In this document: piece by piece, positions 54,404 to 63,256 of the stretch
How positions within the stretch are numbered: position 1 is the stretch's first letter
Layout: each line of letters begins with the position of its first letter
From: Streptomyces regalis
GTDB lineage: Bacteria; Actinomycetota; Actinomycetes; Streptomycetales; Streptomycetaceae
Assembly: GCF_001509475.1 (NCBI RefSeq)
Contig: NZ_LLZG01000388.1
Coordinates: 96,972 to 160,971, forward strand
Direction: 5' to 3'
DNA: 64,000 nt
Notes under the pieces: model-generated
Database searches by the model: none
What the model was told of the DNA's origin: nothing
What the model saw: the letters and a program-made list of their open reading frames with translations, nothing else
Program-made: the position numbers and the translations under genes

Positions 54404-54550
54404 TTCGCCCCCCTCGTCGTCAGGGCCGGCCCCGTGTCCAGCCCTGCGCAAAGGCGGCTGCCCCGGTGCGGCGCAGCCGCCTGCCCCAGGGCCCGGCCCC
54501 CGCCAGCCGTATCGGACGGCTGTACCTTCCGGGCGCTTGGGGCCGCGGGC

Positions 54551-55255
54551 TCAGTGCCCCATGCCCACGCCGCCGTCGACGGGCAAAACCGCGCCGGTGA
54601 TGTACGACGCTTCGTCGCTGGCGAGGAAACGTACGGCGGCCGCGATGTCCTCGGGTCGTGCCGCGGTGCCGAGCGGGATCTGTGCCAGCAAGGCCTCCGT
54701 CCGCTCCTTGCTGAGGACCGCAGTCATGTCGGTAGCCGTAAGCCCCGGGGAGACGACGTTGGAGGTGATGCCACGGGAGCCGAACTCGCGCGCCAGCGAT
54801 CGGGAGAAGCCGATCAATCCCGCCTTGGCGGCCGCGTAGTTGGACTGCCCCGCTTCGCCGAGCATGGCGACGGCAGAGGAGATGAAGATCAGGCGGCCGG
54901 AGCGAGCGCGCAACATGCCGCGGCTGGCGCGCTTGGCGACCCGGTAGGCGGCAGTGAGGTTGGTGTTGATGACGTCGGCGAAGTCCTCCTCCGACATACG
55001 GAGCAGCAGTGCGTCGCGAGTGATGCCCGCGTTTGCCACCAGCACCTCGACCGGGCCGTGCTCGGCTTCGATCTGCTTGTATGCCAGCTCGACCTGCTCG
55101 GGGTCGGTGATGTCGCACCTGACGGCGAGGAACCCGGCCGGAGGCTCCCCGGAGCGATAGGTGATCGCGACCCTGTCTCCGCCCTCCGCCATGGCCTTGG
55201 CTATCTCGAAACCGATGCCTCGGTTGCCACCGGTGATGAAGACGCTGCGGGTCAT
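54551..55255 (-). CDS. fabG: FabG-like 3-oxoacyl-ACP reductase
   Basis: About 234 residues from the ATG at 55255. VFITGGNRGIGFEIAKAMA is the SDR cofactor site, NAGIT the NAG motif, and SNYAAAKAGLIGFSRSL the YxxxK catalytic pair, with SSAVAML before it. It ends in GAVLPVDGGVGMGH as host FabG does. It reduces 3-oxoacyl-ACP with NADPH in fatty-acid or polyketide synthesis. It lies between whiB and a regulator on the element, so it is cargo, not a phage core gene. An upstream frame to 55294 is unlikely. Confidence 0.85.
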   Translation of the reverse strand: MTRSVFITGGNRGIGFEIAKAMAEGGDRVAITYRSGEPPAGFLAVRCDITDPEQVELAYKQIEAEHGPVEVLVANAGITRDALLLRMSEEDFADVINTNLTAAYRVAKRASRGMLRARSGRLIFISSAVAMLGEAGQSNYAAAKAGLIGFSRSLAREFGSRGITSNVVSPGLTATDMTAVLSKERTEALLAQIPLGTAARPEDIAAAVRFLASDEASYITGAVLPVDGGVGMGH

Positions 55256-55617
55256 AGGGGTGTCACCTCTCGGGACTCGTCGGAGCAGGGCCACCCGCTG
55301 GCTCGGCAGGTCACGCCGAGCCGTCAGGGCGGTTTGTCTCGAACATCCCGTTAGGGATCCGTTAAGACCCCTTTACTTTGCACTGGCTGGTCAGTTATCT
55401 CGGCCACGCCGCTATGGCTCGAAACCGGCCGCAACCCCGACTTGTGCCACCCCCACTTGCGCTCCACGTTTCACCACGCCCGGGTGTGTCCCGATATGGG
55501 CATCTTTCGTGTGAGGTGAGTGACAGGGGGTTGAAGTTCGCGATCTATCACGAAGACGTTAGGGTCCTCTAAGTCTTTCCTATACCTTTACCTGTCGAAG
55601 ATTGAGTATTAAAGCGG
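55256..55617. other. Divergent promoter region of fabG and the HTH gene
   Basis: No gene. AT-richer near 55550-55617 (TTCCTATACC, GAGTATTAAAG), which is the likely promoter of the HTH gene; promoter of fabG lies at the other end. Operators of the HTH protein could be here. Confidence 0.4.
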
Positions 55618-56430
55618 ATGTCAACAGCTCTGCCCCCGATCGGCCGATTCCTCAAGGCCTGGCGCGCCCAGCGCGACCCCAACCAGGTGCCGGGCTTCAC
55701 CGCCCGGTTCGGCCCCAGAACCAAGCCCGGGATCAAGCAGGTAGAGCTCGCCCAACTCACGGGAGTCTCCACGACATGGGTCCGGGAGCTTGAGCACGGC
55801 CGCGCCAAGAACCCCTCCGTGGAGTGGCTGCACCGCATCGTGCGCATACTCGACCTCACTCCAGCCCAGCGCCACACCCTCTTCGTGTACGCCACGAGCC
55901 AGGAACCTCCGCTGCAGTATCGACCGGACGCTTCGAACCTCGACCCCTCGACCGCAGCTCTCATCCGTGTCCAGCCTTGGCCGGCCTATATCTCGGACTT
56001 CGCGTGGGACGTGCTCCTCTACAACGAGGCGAGCGAACGCGACTGGCCGTGGATGAAGCACGGCGTCAACGTCATGATCTGGGCTCTGGCCTTCCCCGAG
56101 GCCCGCATGCAGCTCATCAACTGGGAAGAGGACTGGGCCAAGCCCATGGCCTCCCAGCTCAGGCTGCGAGCCCGCGCACACCCGGAGAACGAGCGTCTGG
56201 CCGAGGTCATCGCCCAGATCAAGGAGCGGGACAAGGCAGCGCGCAGGATCCTCGAGGAAGACCTGACGACCGTCACTCACCCTGACGGTGACCGGCGCTG
56301 GGTCTACCTGCCCGGTCACGGGGACGAGGAATTCGAAGTCGTCTTCCGCGCCTATGCACCGCTCAGCGACTACAGCCAGCGGTTCATGTGCGTCGTACCC
56401 GCAGCCGAGGCTCACCCCCTGGCGACCTGA
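55618..56430 (+). CDS. XRE-MmyB-type regulator
   Basis: 270 residues. The N-terminal HTH (KQVELAQLTGVSTTWVRELEHGRAKNPSVEWLHRIVRIL) is followed by a MmyB-like ligand-binding region (NEASERDWPWM, NVMIWALAFPEARMQLINWEEDWAKPMASQLRLRARAHPENERLAEVI). Such regulators control neighbouring divergent genes and bind small ligands such as lipids. It faces fabG, which may be its target. Confidence 0.75.
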   Translation: MSTALPPIGRFLKAWRAQRDPNQVPGFTARFGPRTKPGIKQVELAQLTGVSTTWVRELEHGRAKNPSVEWLHRIVRILDLTPAQRHTLFVYATSQEPPLQYRPDASNLDPSTAALIRVQPWPAYISDFAWDVLLYNEASERDWPWMKHGVNVMIWALAFPEARMQLINWEEDWAKPMASQLRLRARAHPENERLAEVIAQIKERDKAARRILEEDLTTVTHPDGDRRWVYLPGHGDEEFEVVFRAYAPLSDYSQRFMCVVPAAEAHPLAT

Positions 56431-56578
56431 GCAGCCAGAAGATCCGCCCCTCACCCTCCCTGCGCCCCTCAGGCCAGGAGCAGTGCTCCGTCTCGGGGTA
56501 CGACCTCATCTGTAGAGCGAAGTGCGACCTCACGTACATAGGCCGGGCGCCGATCGTCTGCGCTTACGTGCACCGTGC

Positions 56579-57493
56579 TCATACGTCGAGCAGCAGGGTG
56601 TCGAGCGGAAAGGCTGTGGTGTCTTTCGTGGGCCGTGACAGGTGTACCGCGGTGTGGAAGTAGCCGTCGGTCTCCTTCCCGCGGGGATCTTCGCCGGCGG
56701 CGATCACCGCATGGACGGCGTGCCGCTGCTCGTGCGCACTCGTGAAACGGCGTTGCGGGTACGTAGGGGCAGCCGCCTTCTCGGTGATCAGACCGTGGGG
56801 CGTCAGTCCTTCAGCGATGGGCTGGTAGGAGCCGGTACGCAGAACGAACGCCACGACCCACACCTGTCGGTGGGCGGCGGCAAGGAGCGGCTGGAAAGTG
56901 CGGGGGGACAGGAAGCTGGCCCCGCCCGTGATGGTGATCAGCCGCGTGGGCTGCGCGGCGCGCCGGAGGGCAGCGGTGGGAGGAGCCACTTCCAGGTTCT
57001 CGGCGAAGCCTTCGTCCAGCAGACCGACGGCGAGCGCGTAGTCGATGGCGTTCGCAGCTATGTCGAGTCCGATCACTCGGGCCGCTTCGGGACGTCGATG
57101 AGCTGCGTAGTAGGCCCGGTCCCACTCGATTAGCTCAGCCGTGGTGAGTGCTGCTGCCTGCGGGGATGCGTAGTGGGCATATAGGTCTTCCAACGTCAGG
57201 TTGTGGTTGAGGAGAGCCGCGTTGATGCCGTACGAGCAGCAGATGTCCAGCACGGTCACCGGGCCGGCGGTGTGGGCGGTTCGCGCGCGGGCGGCGGCCA
57301 TGCGCCGGAATACCCCCTGGGCGTGCTGCGGCGTCTGATAGTTCCAGCGGCCCAGGACGCGGAAGAAGTCTCTGGGGTCTGGCTGGTCGTAGATCTCGTC
57401 GAACGACGTCATTTCCTCCTGACTGGAGGCGGCCAGCTCCTCGGGGCTGCTGATCCCCAGACCTCTCTCACCGGTGCTCCCCGTATGAGTCAT
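56579..57493 (-). CDS. SAM-dependent methyltransferase-like protein
   Basis: 304 residues. VTVLDICCSYGINAALLNHNLTLEDLY holds a class I SAM motif I; VIGLDIAANAIDYA the acidic loop; ITITGGASFLSPRTF a later strand. The N-terminal 60 residues are charged and extended. The substrate is unknown. An ATG at 57493 is the first start. It converges with the HTH gene. Confidence 0.65.
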   Translation of the reverse strand: MTHTGSTGERGLGISSPEELAASSQEEMTSFDEIYDQPDPRDFFRVLGRWNYQTPQHAQGVFRRMAAARARTAHTAGPVTVLDICCSYGINAALLNHNLTLEDLYAHYASPQAAALTTAELIEWDRAYYAAHRRPEAARVIGLDIAANAIDYALAVGLLDEGFAENLEVAPPTAALRRAAQPTRLITITGGASFLSPRTFQPLLAAAHRQVWVVAFVLRTGSYQPIAEGLTPHGLITEKAAAPTYPQRRFTSAHEQRHAVHAVIAAGEDPRGKETDGYFHTAVHLSRPTKDTTAFPLDTLLLDV

Positions 57494-57896
57494 CGCACGT
57501 GTCCCTTCCCGCTCTGGGCCCCGCCTCGCGTCTCGTCAAGCAGTAGTGCCTGACCCGCAGGTGAGGAAGGGGGCATCGACGAAACCAGCCACGCAGCGAA
57601 CGTCAATTCTGGAGTACTTGGAGCGGCCGACAAGGCCAAGGTCGGGCGGCCCCGGCACCCGCCATTTGCGATCCCCGTTGGAGCATGTGGATCTCTGTAC
57701 TTGAGCTTGTACGCAGCCATGTGGGTGAGCTCGTACGCCGACACTCCGTCTCGGAACGCGCGCCGCTCGGGCCGTCAGGCCACGTCTCGGAAGCGCGGCA
57801 GCCTGCCGATTCGAAGCTGCTGCGATGCCCAGACAGCCAGAACATAGGGCCGTGGGGGCCGGGAGAGTGCTGCGACCTGGGGGCAGGCGCTGAAGA
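57494..57896. other. Intergenic region, nothing recognised
   Basis: About 400 bases between the methyltransferase gene and the recombinase gene. Frames on either strand have no domain. The upstream promoter of the methyltransferase gene lies here. Confidence 0.3.
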
Positions 57897-58832
57897 TCAG
57901 GCGGACGGCTTGCGCCAGTCGATCTGAATCCGCTCACTCGGATCGCGGTGCCTGCCCCGGCCCACTGCCAGCACACGCACCTTGACGATCTCCACACAGA
58001 CCAGTGCACGCTGCGAGGCTCGTGGAGCCGAATTCCACCACTCCACCAGATTCGTGACGCCGTCGATCGGCAAATCCGTCATCTGCTCCAGGAACCGCAG
58101 CCGATTGCGCGACTGGCGCAGGTCGTCCTTCGTGGCCTTCTCCGCAGCGGCGTACGCGGCTTCCACCAGCACGTCGCGCATGTTGCGCAGTTCCTCGAAC
58201 CGCTTCTCGGCCCCGGCGATGTGCTCCTTGAGGCGCTCCGCTTCGGCCCGGATGTCAGCCAGCAGCCGCCCCAAGTGCTCCTGAGCGCCCGGGCGCAGAA
58301 GCTCAGCAAGCACCTCCTCGGTCACCGCGTCTTCGAGCCGGTCGGCATTCATCCGGACTCGTCCACACGAAGGCTGTCTGACCCGTGGCGGCGGACAGCG
58401 GTAGGACGGATCGGCATCGCCGGTCACCCGCGTCCCCACCATGTCGTACTTGCAGCCGCCGCACTCCGCCACACCATCGGTCAGCAGGTACTCGAAAGCC
58501 TCCCGCGCTTCGGGCTGTTGGCTCTTCTGCTCGGCGAACAGCTTCAGTAGACGCCGGTATTCATCCGGAGTGAGGACCGTCTCACCGAAGTCCTCGATCG
58601 GGTTGCCCTCATCATCCAGACCAGCCATACGCGGGTGGCTGAGGACCCGGACCAGGACCTCGGGAACCCACTCATTCCCGAACGTGGTGCGATAGCCCTG
58701 CTTGTTCATCCAGCGGCATGTCTCAGCCCTGCTCTGCCCGGCGAACAGCCGAGACGTGGCCTTACGCAGGGCGCTGGCCTCCTCGAGGTGCAGTCCACCC
58801 CGGCGGCTCTGGTAGCCAGACAGCCGTGCCAT
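57897..58832 (-). CDS. Large serine recombinase lacking its catalytic domain
   Basis: 311 residues. The recombinase domain (LRKATSRLFAGQSRAETCRWMNKQGYRTTFGNEWVPEVLVRVLSHPRMAG) is followed by the zinc ribbon (VAECGGCKYDMVG then YRCPPPRVRQPSCGRV) and a long coiled coil. The N-terminal resolvase domain with its active-site serine, about 150 residues, is absent and the sequence upstream does not encode it. It may be a decayed integrase, or a DNA-binding regulator of recombination. Confidence 0.7.
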   Translation of the reverse strand: MARLSGYQSRRGGLHLEEASALRKATSRLFAGQSRAETCRWMNKQGYRTTFGNEWVPEVLVRVLSHPRMAGLDDEGNPIEDFGETVLTPDEYRRLLKLFAEQKSQQPEAREAFEYLLTDGVAECGGCKYDMVGTRVTGDADPSYRCPPPRVRQPSCGRVRMNADRLEDAVTEEVLAELLRPGAQEHLGRLLADIRAEAERLKEHIAGAEKRFEELRNMRDVLVEAAYAAAEKATKDDLRQSRNRLRFLEQMTDLPIDGVTNLVEWWNSAPRASQRALVCVEIVKVRVLAVGRGRHRDPSERIQIDWRKPSA

Positions 58833-59142
58833 GAGTCTCCATCCCCAAGTGGGAGCCTGATCGCCTGCCGCTTAGCAATCGCATACCTCCGTAATAGGTC
58901 ACGATATCTGGAACGCATGGCTGTCATGGCTTGAGAGGGCAGTAAGTGCACAGGTGGCAGGTTATTTGTGCACGTCAGAAGGCCAACCCGTGGCGGGAGT
59001 GTGGTGCACGTCACTGCAACCGTTGAGGCGTAAACAACGTCAACCAAAGACGCGGCCCGTGCGCCCATGACCAGCGCAAAAGGGCCCGACCAGCCAACCT
59101 GGCAGGACAGCCGGCCGAGCCCATAGGGCGCAACCCATCACC
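58833..59142. other. Intergenic region, no catalytic domain of the recombinase
   Basis: No open frame encodes the missing resolvase domain. It contains the promoter of the recombinase-like gene and ends at the excisionase-like gene. Confidence 0.35.
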
Positions 59143-59388
59143 CTACGAAGGCACGCCCAACGCCTCCCACAAGCTCAACGTCACAACCTTCTGCGTCTCG
59201 CCCACGGGGATCGTCTTCGCCGGGAACTTCTCCGCCTTGATCAACGCGTACGCCTTGTCTGCCCCGATCCCCAGAGCGCGCGCAGCCGTCGCCACGCTCA
59301 CCGCCGCCGGCAACGAACGCAGCTCCTCAACCGACATCCCACCCCGTGTACGGGCAGGCACGCCAGAGGCAGTCACAGATGAGGTCAT
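59143..59388 (-). CDS. xis: Excisionase-like small HTH protein
   Basis: 81 residues (64 if the ATG at 59337 is used). VSVATAARALGIGADKAYALIKAEKFPAKTIPVGETQKVV is a MerR/HTH_17-type DNA-binding domain, as in Xis and AlpA proteins. It is divergent from the integrase, the usual arrangement for control of integration versus excision. Confidence 0.7.
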   Translation of the reverse strand: MTSSVTASGVPARTRGGMSVEELRSLPAAVSVATAARALGIGADKAYALIKAEKFPAKTIPVGETQKVVTLSLWEALGVPS

Positions 59389-59514
59389 AGGTGGTCACAT
59401 CCCTCTTCCCCGCGCCACCTGACCGGAAGCATACGACGGCCAAGGAAGCGTCTCCTTCGCTACAGCAAGATCAGGACACGTAAGGATGATCCAGCCCAAA
59501 CCAGGGGGCCCCGC

Positions 59515-61143
59515 GTGTTCAACGGCAGCACCTACAAGCGATGCGCCTGCAAGGAGCCGGCACTCGACAGCAACGGTCAGCCGCTCCTCCACAGCAACGG
59601 CAAAGCCAAGCTCCGCCAAATCGGCTCAGACTGCCCGCTGCTGAAGAAACGCGACCACGGCTCCTGGTACTACTACGTCAAACTTCCCGACGGCCCCCGC
59701 GGCGAACGCCGCCGCCCCCGCAAGGGCGGCTTCCTCACGCAGAAGGCCGCAGAAAAAGCGGCCCAGAAGCTGTGGGACGAAGCCCACAACGGCATCGACG
59801 TCGATTCACGAGAAACCGTCGAGGCATACCTACACCGCTGGCTCAAGAAGCGCGTCGACCTCAAGCGCAGCACCCGCGACGACTACGAGGACTACCTGAA
59901 CCGCATCTTCATACCCGGCCTCGGCCACCTCCAGATGCGCGAACTCCGCGACCGCCACATCCAGGAAGTCTTCCAAGAAATCTGGGAGCTCAACGAGGTC
60001 AAGAAGGCCAACCGCCTCGCCGCCCAGCACGCCAAAGAAGCCTGCGACGCCGCCTACAAGGCATGGAAGACGGCCCCCACGCCCCGCCCGCCCGAGCTGC
60101 GCCAGAACTGGAACGCAGCGAAAGCTGCGCTCAAGGAAGCCCGCACCAAGCCACGCCAGGACACCGGCCCCGGCAGGCAGAAGAAGTTCCTCGACACCCT
60201 CTCCGCAGCCCTCCAGGACGCAGTCGCCGAGAAGCTGATCACCGAGAACTGGGCCAAGCTCGTCAAGATCCCCAAGTACGAGCGCCCCGACCCGCTCGTG
60301 TGGACAGACGAACGCGTCGCCCGCTGGCGCGAGACCGGCAAAAAGCCCGGCCCCGTCATGGTCTGGACCCCCGAGCAGACCGGCCAGTTCCTCGACTCCG
60401 CAGTCGAACACCCCATGTACACCATGTGGCACCTCATGGTCTTCCGCGCACCACGCCGCGGCGAAGCAACAGGCCTGCCCTGGACCGAACTCGACATGAC
60501 CAAGGGCACCGCCAACATCGTCGAAACCCTCGTCACCAACTCCGCCTACGAAGTCTGGGAAGACACCCCCAAGAGCCGCAGCGGCAAACGCACCCTCACC
60601 CTCGACTCCGCCACCTTCGCCCTCCTCACCGCCTGGCGCGACGTCCAAAAGGCCCAACGCGAACAGTGGGAAGCCAAGCACCGTGAGGACTCCGACAAGT
60701 ACGGGCCATACGTAAACAGCGGCTACGTCTTCACCCAGCCCGACGGACGACCCTGGCACCCCGACAACGTCTCCCAAGCCTTCGAACGCCTCATCAAACG
60801 GCTCGGCCTCCCACCCATCCGCCTCCACGACCTCCGGCACTGCGCCGCATCCCTCAGCCTCGCCGCCGGCTTGTCCATGAAGGCCATCCAAGCTCTCCTC
60901 GGCCACGCCTCGTACTCGCTGACCGCCGACACCTACACGTCACTCATGCCGCAGTTCGAGCAGGCCGCCGCCGACGCACCAGTGGACCTCGTACCGCGCC
61001 GAGGCGCCGCACCAGCGCCCACAGAGCCGGACGGCGACCGCGAGCCAGTGCCCGCTCCGGAAGCCGCCCCGCAAGGACCACCCCAACTCGTCCTCGTCCG
61101 CAACGAAGGCGGCACCTCCAGCCCTGCCGAAACTGCTGCCTGA
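59515..61143 (+). CDS. int: Tyrosine recombinase (integrase)
   Basis: 542 residues. Catalytic residues: Arg in FRAPRRGEATGL, HDLRH (LHDLRHCAASL), His in ALLGHASY, and the nucleophile Tyr in TADTYTSLMP. The N-terminal CxC/His-rich arm-binding part (CACKEP, CPLLKK) is seen in many actinobacterial integrases. The GTG at 59515 is used. A strong hairpin follows. It faces the tRNA-Arg remnant at 62.5 kb, which may be its attachment site. Confidence 0.9.
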   Translation: MFNGSTYKRCACKEPALDSNGQPLLHSNGKAKLRQIGSDCPLLKKRDHGSWYYYVKLPDGPRGERRRPRKGGFLTQKAAEKAAQKLWDEAHNGIDVDSRETVEAYLHRWLKKRVDLKRSTRDDYEDYLNRIFIPGLGHLQMRELRDRHIQEVFQEIWELNEVKKANRLAAQHAKEACDAAYKAWKTAPTPRPPELRQNWNAAKAALKEARTKPRQDTGPGRQKKFLDTLSAALQDAVAEKLITENWAKLVKIPKYERPDPLVWTDERVARWRETGKKPGPVMVWTPEQTGQFLDSAVEHPMYTMWHLMVFRAPRRGEATGLPWTELDMTKGTANIVETLVTNSAYEVWEDTPKSRSGKRTLTLDSATFALLTAWRDVQKAQREQWEAKHREDSDKYGPYVNSGYVFTQPDGRPWHPDNVSQAFERLIKRLGLPPIRLHDLRHCAASLSLAAGLSMKAIQALLGHASYSLTADTYTSLMPQFEQAAADAPVDLVPRRGAAPAPTEPDGDREPVPAPEAAPQGPPQLVLVRNEGGTSSPAETAA

Positions 61144-61155
61144 CCAACCGCGTAG

Positions 61156-61191
61156 AGCCGGTGGCCCACCGAACCCGGTGGGCCACCGGCT
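61156..61191 (+). terminator. Terminator of the integrase gene
   Basis: Sixteen-base perfect arms (61156-61171 and 61176-61191) around AACC, twelve bases after the stop, followed by TGTTCTCTCTT. It also lies between converging transcripts. Confidence 0.9.
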
Positions 61192-61214
61192 GTTCTCTCT
61201 TCGGAACTGGCGCC

Positions 61215-62135
61215 TCAGCGAAACGCCATCCGGTTCATCTCCGCAATCGACGCCCGCGTCTGGTCAGTGATCGTCAAGCGCCCCCACCGCAGGTTCAAAT
61301 AGCGCACACTCACTGACTCGTCCCAGGCCGTCATGTTCACCGAGCAGCCATCACGCCCCTGCTCGCAAAGACAGTTGAAGGTATTGACCCGCCACCCCAG
61401 ACCGGTCGGACCGTCCGTGAGCAGTGGTGCCAGCTCGGAACACGCAGGCCCATCGGTCGCCTCCAACGTCCAGAACGTCTCGTGGCCGATCGCACTGCAC
61501 CACACGTCGGTTCCATTGGCTTCCCCAAGCCCGCAGGTCGCGCGAACGCGCCGCAGCAGCGCGGAAGCAATCGCAGGGTCCATCACCGATGACTCACGCG
61601 AAGCCCTGCCCGCAGCGCGCTCCCGCCGGCTCCAGTCAGACTCCACGAACACGGCCGTGCGTGGCTCACGCTCGTAGATGCGCCGAGCAATGCGCTCCCA
61701 CCACCGGGGATCGAAACCCTTCAGGAGCACTGAGCCCACCATGCCAGGCCGAAACAGGCGCACCGCACTCGAACTCGAGCGATACCGCAGGCCCCCCACG
61801 CCACTGATCGCGTCACGCACGTCGCAGACATCGTCCACGAGCCGCGGCAGCAACATCTCCGCCCAATACGAAACCACGTACGGCTCATTGAGAAGATCGA
61901 CGTTGAGTTGATCCGCGCGCGGGACCAGCTTCTCAATGCCCCACGGATGCTTGGAGAGACCGCCCATTTTCGCGACCCGCAGAGCGATCGCGGCCTCCAG
62001 CTCGGCCTGCGCAGGAAGAGCCGCAGGAATCCGGCAGGCATCTTCACCCGCAACCAGGAGGGCCTGGAGGGACTGATAGGACTCGCCGGTGCAACGCTGC
62101 CGCGAGGCCGTGGAGTTCATCCCGTGGAGAGTCAT
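61215..62135 (-). CDS. Unknown protein, paralogue of the 47627 gene
   Basis: About 306 residues from the ATG at 62135; the ATG at 62120 is equally plausible because the conserved part starts at TGESYQSLQALL. It shares KHPWGIEKLVPRADQL, MLLPRLVDDV, GLRYR and GFDPRWWERIA with the 47627 gene. The C-terminal half has a Cys-rich motif (FNCLCEQGRDGCSVNM). No known domain. It converges on int. Confidence 0.55.
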   Translation of the reverse strand: MTLHGMNSTASRQRCTGESYQSLQALLVAGEDACRIPAALPAQAELEAAIALRVAKMGGLSKHPWGIEKLVPRADQLNVDLLNEPYVVSYWAEMLLPRLVDDVCDVRDAISGVGGLRYRSSSSAVRLFRPGMVGSVLLKGFDPRWWERIARRIYEREPRTAVFVESDWSRRERAAGRASRESSVMDPAIASALLRRVRATCGLGEANGTDVWCSAIGHETFWTLEATDGPACSELAPLLTDGPTGLGWRVNTFNCLCEQGRDGCSVNMTAWDESVSVRYLNLRWGRLTITDQTRASIAEMNRMAFR

Positions 62136-62419
62136 CGCGCTGTTCCCACGCCGCATCGGCCCCCTGCGAGACGGCGCTGCATGCGTGATCGGACTCAACG
62201 TCGAGGAAGCAGCGAAGGCTTCTGACCGGTGTCCAAGGCGCCTGGCGAAAACGGGGGCTCAGCCAGACGCGCGGCCGGGTGCTCCAACCCGCCAGCCATG
62301 ACACACCACGGAGCAACGAGAGTCGAGGCACCACGCCGCCGAGGCGACGCTGTCCCACTCGAGGCCTGCGTTCCACTGGGATTCCCCGCGTCCCCACTCT
62401 GTCCCCACCGGGCGAAAAT

Positions 62420-62449
62420 GGCCCCCTGGAAGACCGTTTCCAGAGGGCC
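62420..62449. terminator. Hairpin near the element end
   Basis: Arms of twelve bases with one mismatch (62420-62431 and 62438-62449). It lies between the last element gene and the tRNA half. It may be a terminator or part of an att-proximal structure. Confidence 0.4.
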
Positions 62450-62511
62450 AATCTCGGTGTTTTCGCAGGTCACGCCACATGTGTGGGTGATGCATTGAAA
62501 AGGTGTCCCAG

Positions 62512-62552
62512 GCTTTAGGAGAGCGGTGCTCTATCCCCTGAGCTACGAAGGC
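62512..62552 (-). tRNA. 5' half of tRNA-Arg(CCU), remnant at the element end
   Basis: On the minus strand, the sequence from the acceptor 5' strand (GCCTTCG), through the D-arm (AGCTCAGGGGATAGAGC) to the anticodon loop CTCCTAA matches tRNA-Arg(CCU). After AAAGC the match stops: no T-arm or acceptor 3' strand follows. It is therefore not a functional tRNA as it stands. It marks a recombination site, about 1.4 kb from int. Confidence 0.7.
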
Positions 62553-62932
62553 AGGGGCTTGTGGAAAACCTTGTCGAAAATCCAGGGCGTGGATCTTCGA
62601 CAAGGAGAACAAGCCCGCTGGGCAGACATGGTGTGGAGCTCTCTGCACTGCGGTTGGAGCAGACAGGGCGCCGTACCAACGACCGACCAGGGACAGCCTA
62701 GCGGATGTGTGCCAGTGGGCGTCGTCCGTATCGGAGGGGGTGAGCGGCATGGTCTGTAAGAGCGCCTCTGGCATGCTGTTTCTTCAGCTTCGGCGGATGG
62801 TCGGGGACGCCGAGGGGGACATGGTTCGAGGGCGATAGGACCGTTCTGCTCTCCGTGTCGGGTTGCCGTGGGCGTCGGGCGCCGACTCTCGTTGTCTGGA
62901 ACACCGACGGCGGGCTGCCGTTTCGGACGCGT
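62553..62932. other. Chromosomal flank, no gene recognised
   Basis: About 380 bases right of the tRNA half. Frames on both strands lack motif or start support. Confidence 0.3.
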
Positions 62933-63256
62933 TCAGACCGGGACCGCGGTTTCGGCGGCGGACCACAGGCCACGCTCGGCGATGAACCTCCGGTACTGGA
63001 CGATCTCCAGGTCCAGCAGGCACGGGCCGGGCGCTTATTTCCGCGCGTTGGTGACCAGCTCGCTCACGACCAGCTGCATCATGCCCATCGCCCGCTCCGA
63101 CACCGGCAGCCCGTGCACGGCCTTCACCGTGGTGAGGAAGCCGCGGGCCGTGGCACGGGCCTCGGCGATCTCCGCGCTGTCCTCGAACGCGGCACCGGCC
63201 CTGATCAGACGGTCGGCAAGCGGGTCCTGGCCCTCATTTTGGGCAGCAGCATCCAC
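62933..63256 (-). pseudogene. Anti-sigma-type HATPase pseudogene with premature stop
   Basis: From the ATG at 63256: ERAMGMMQLVVSELVTNARK resembles the N-box of RsbW-like serine kinases of streptomycetes. The next codon is TAA where Tyr is typical (as in NARKYAPGP); reading on gives APGPCLLDLEI, then an unrelated tail. So the gene carries a nonsense change and the C-terminal part is missing. It overlaps the TetR frame by 23 bases. Confidence 0.55.

Noticed and set aside
59830..60906. 358-codon minus-strand frame opposite int
   Set aside because: Antisense shadow of the integrase; very Gly/Val/Glu-rich.
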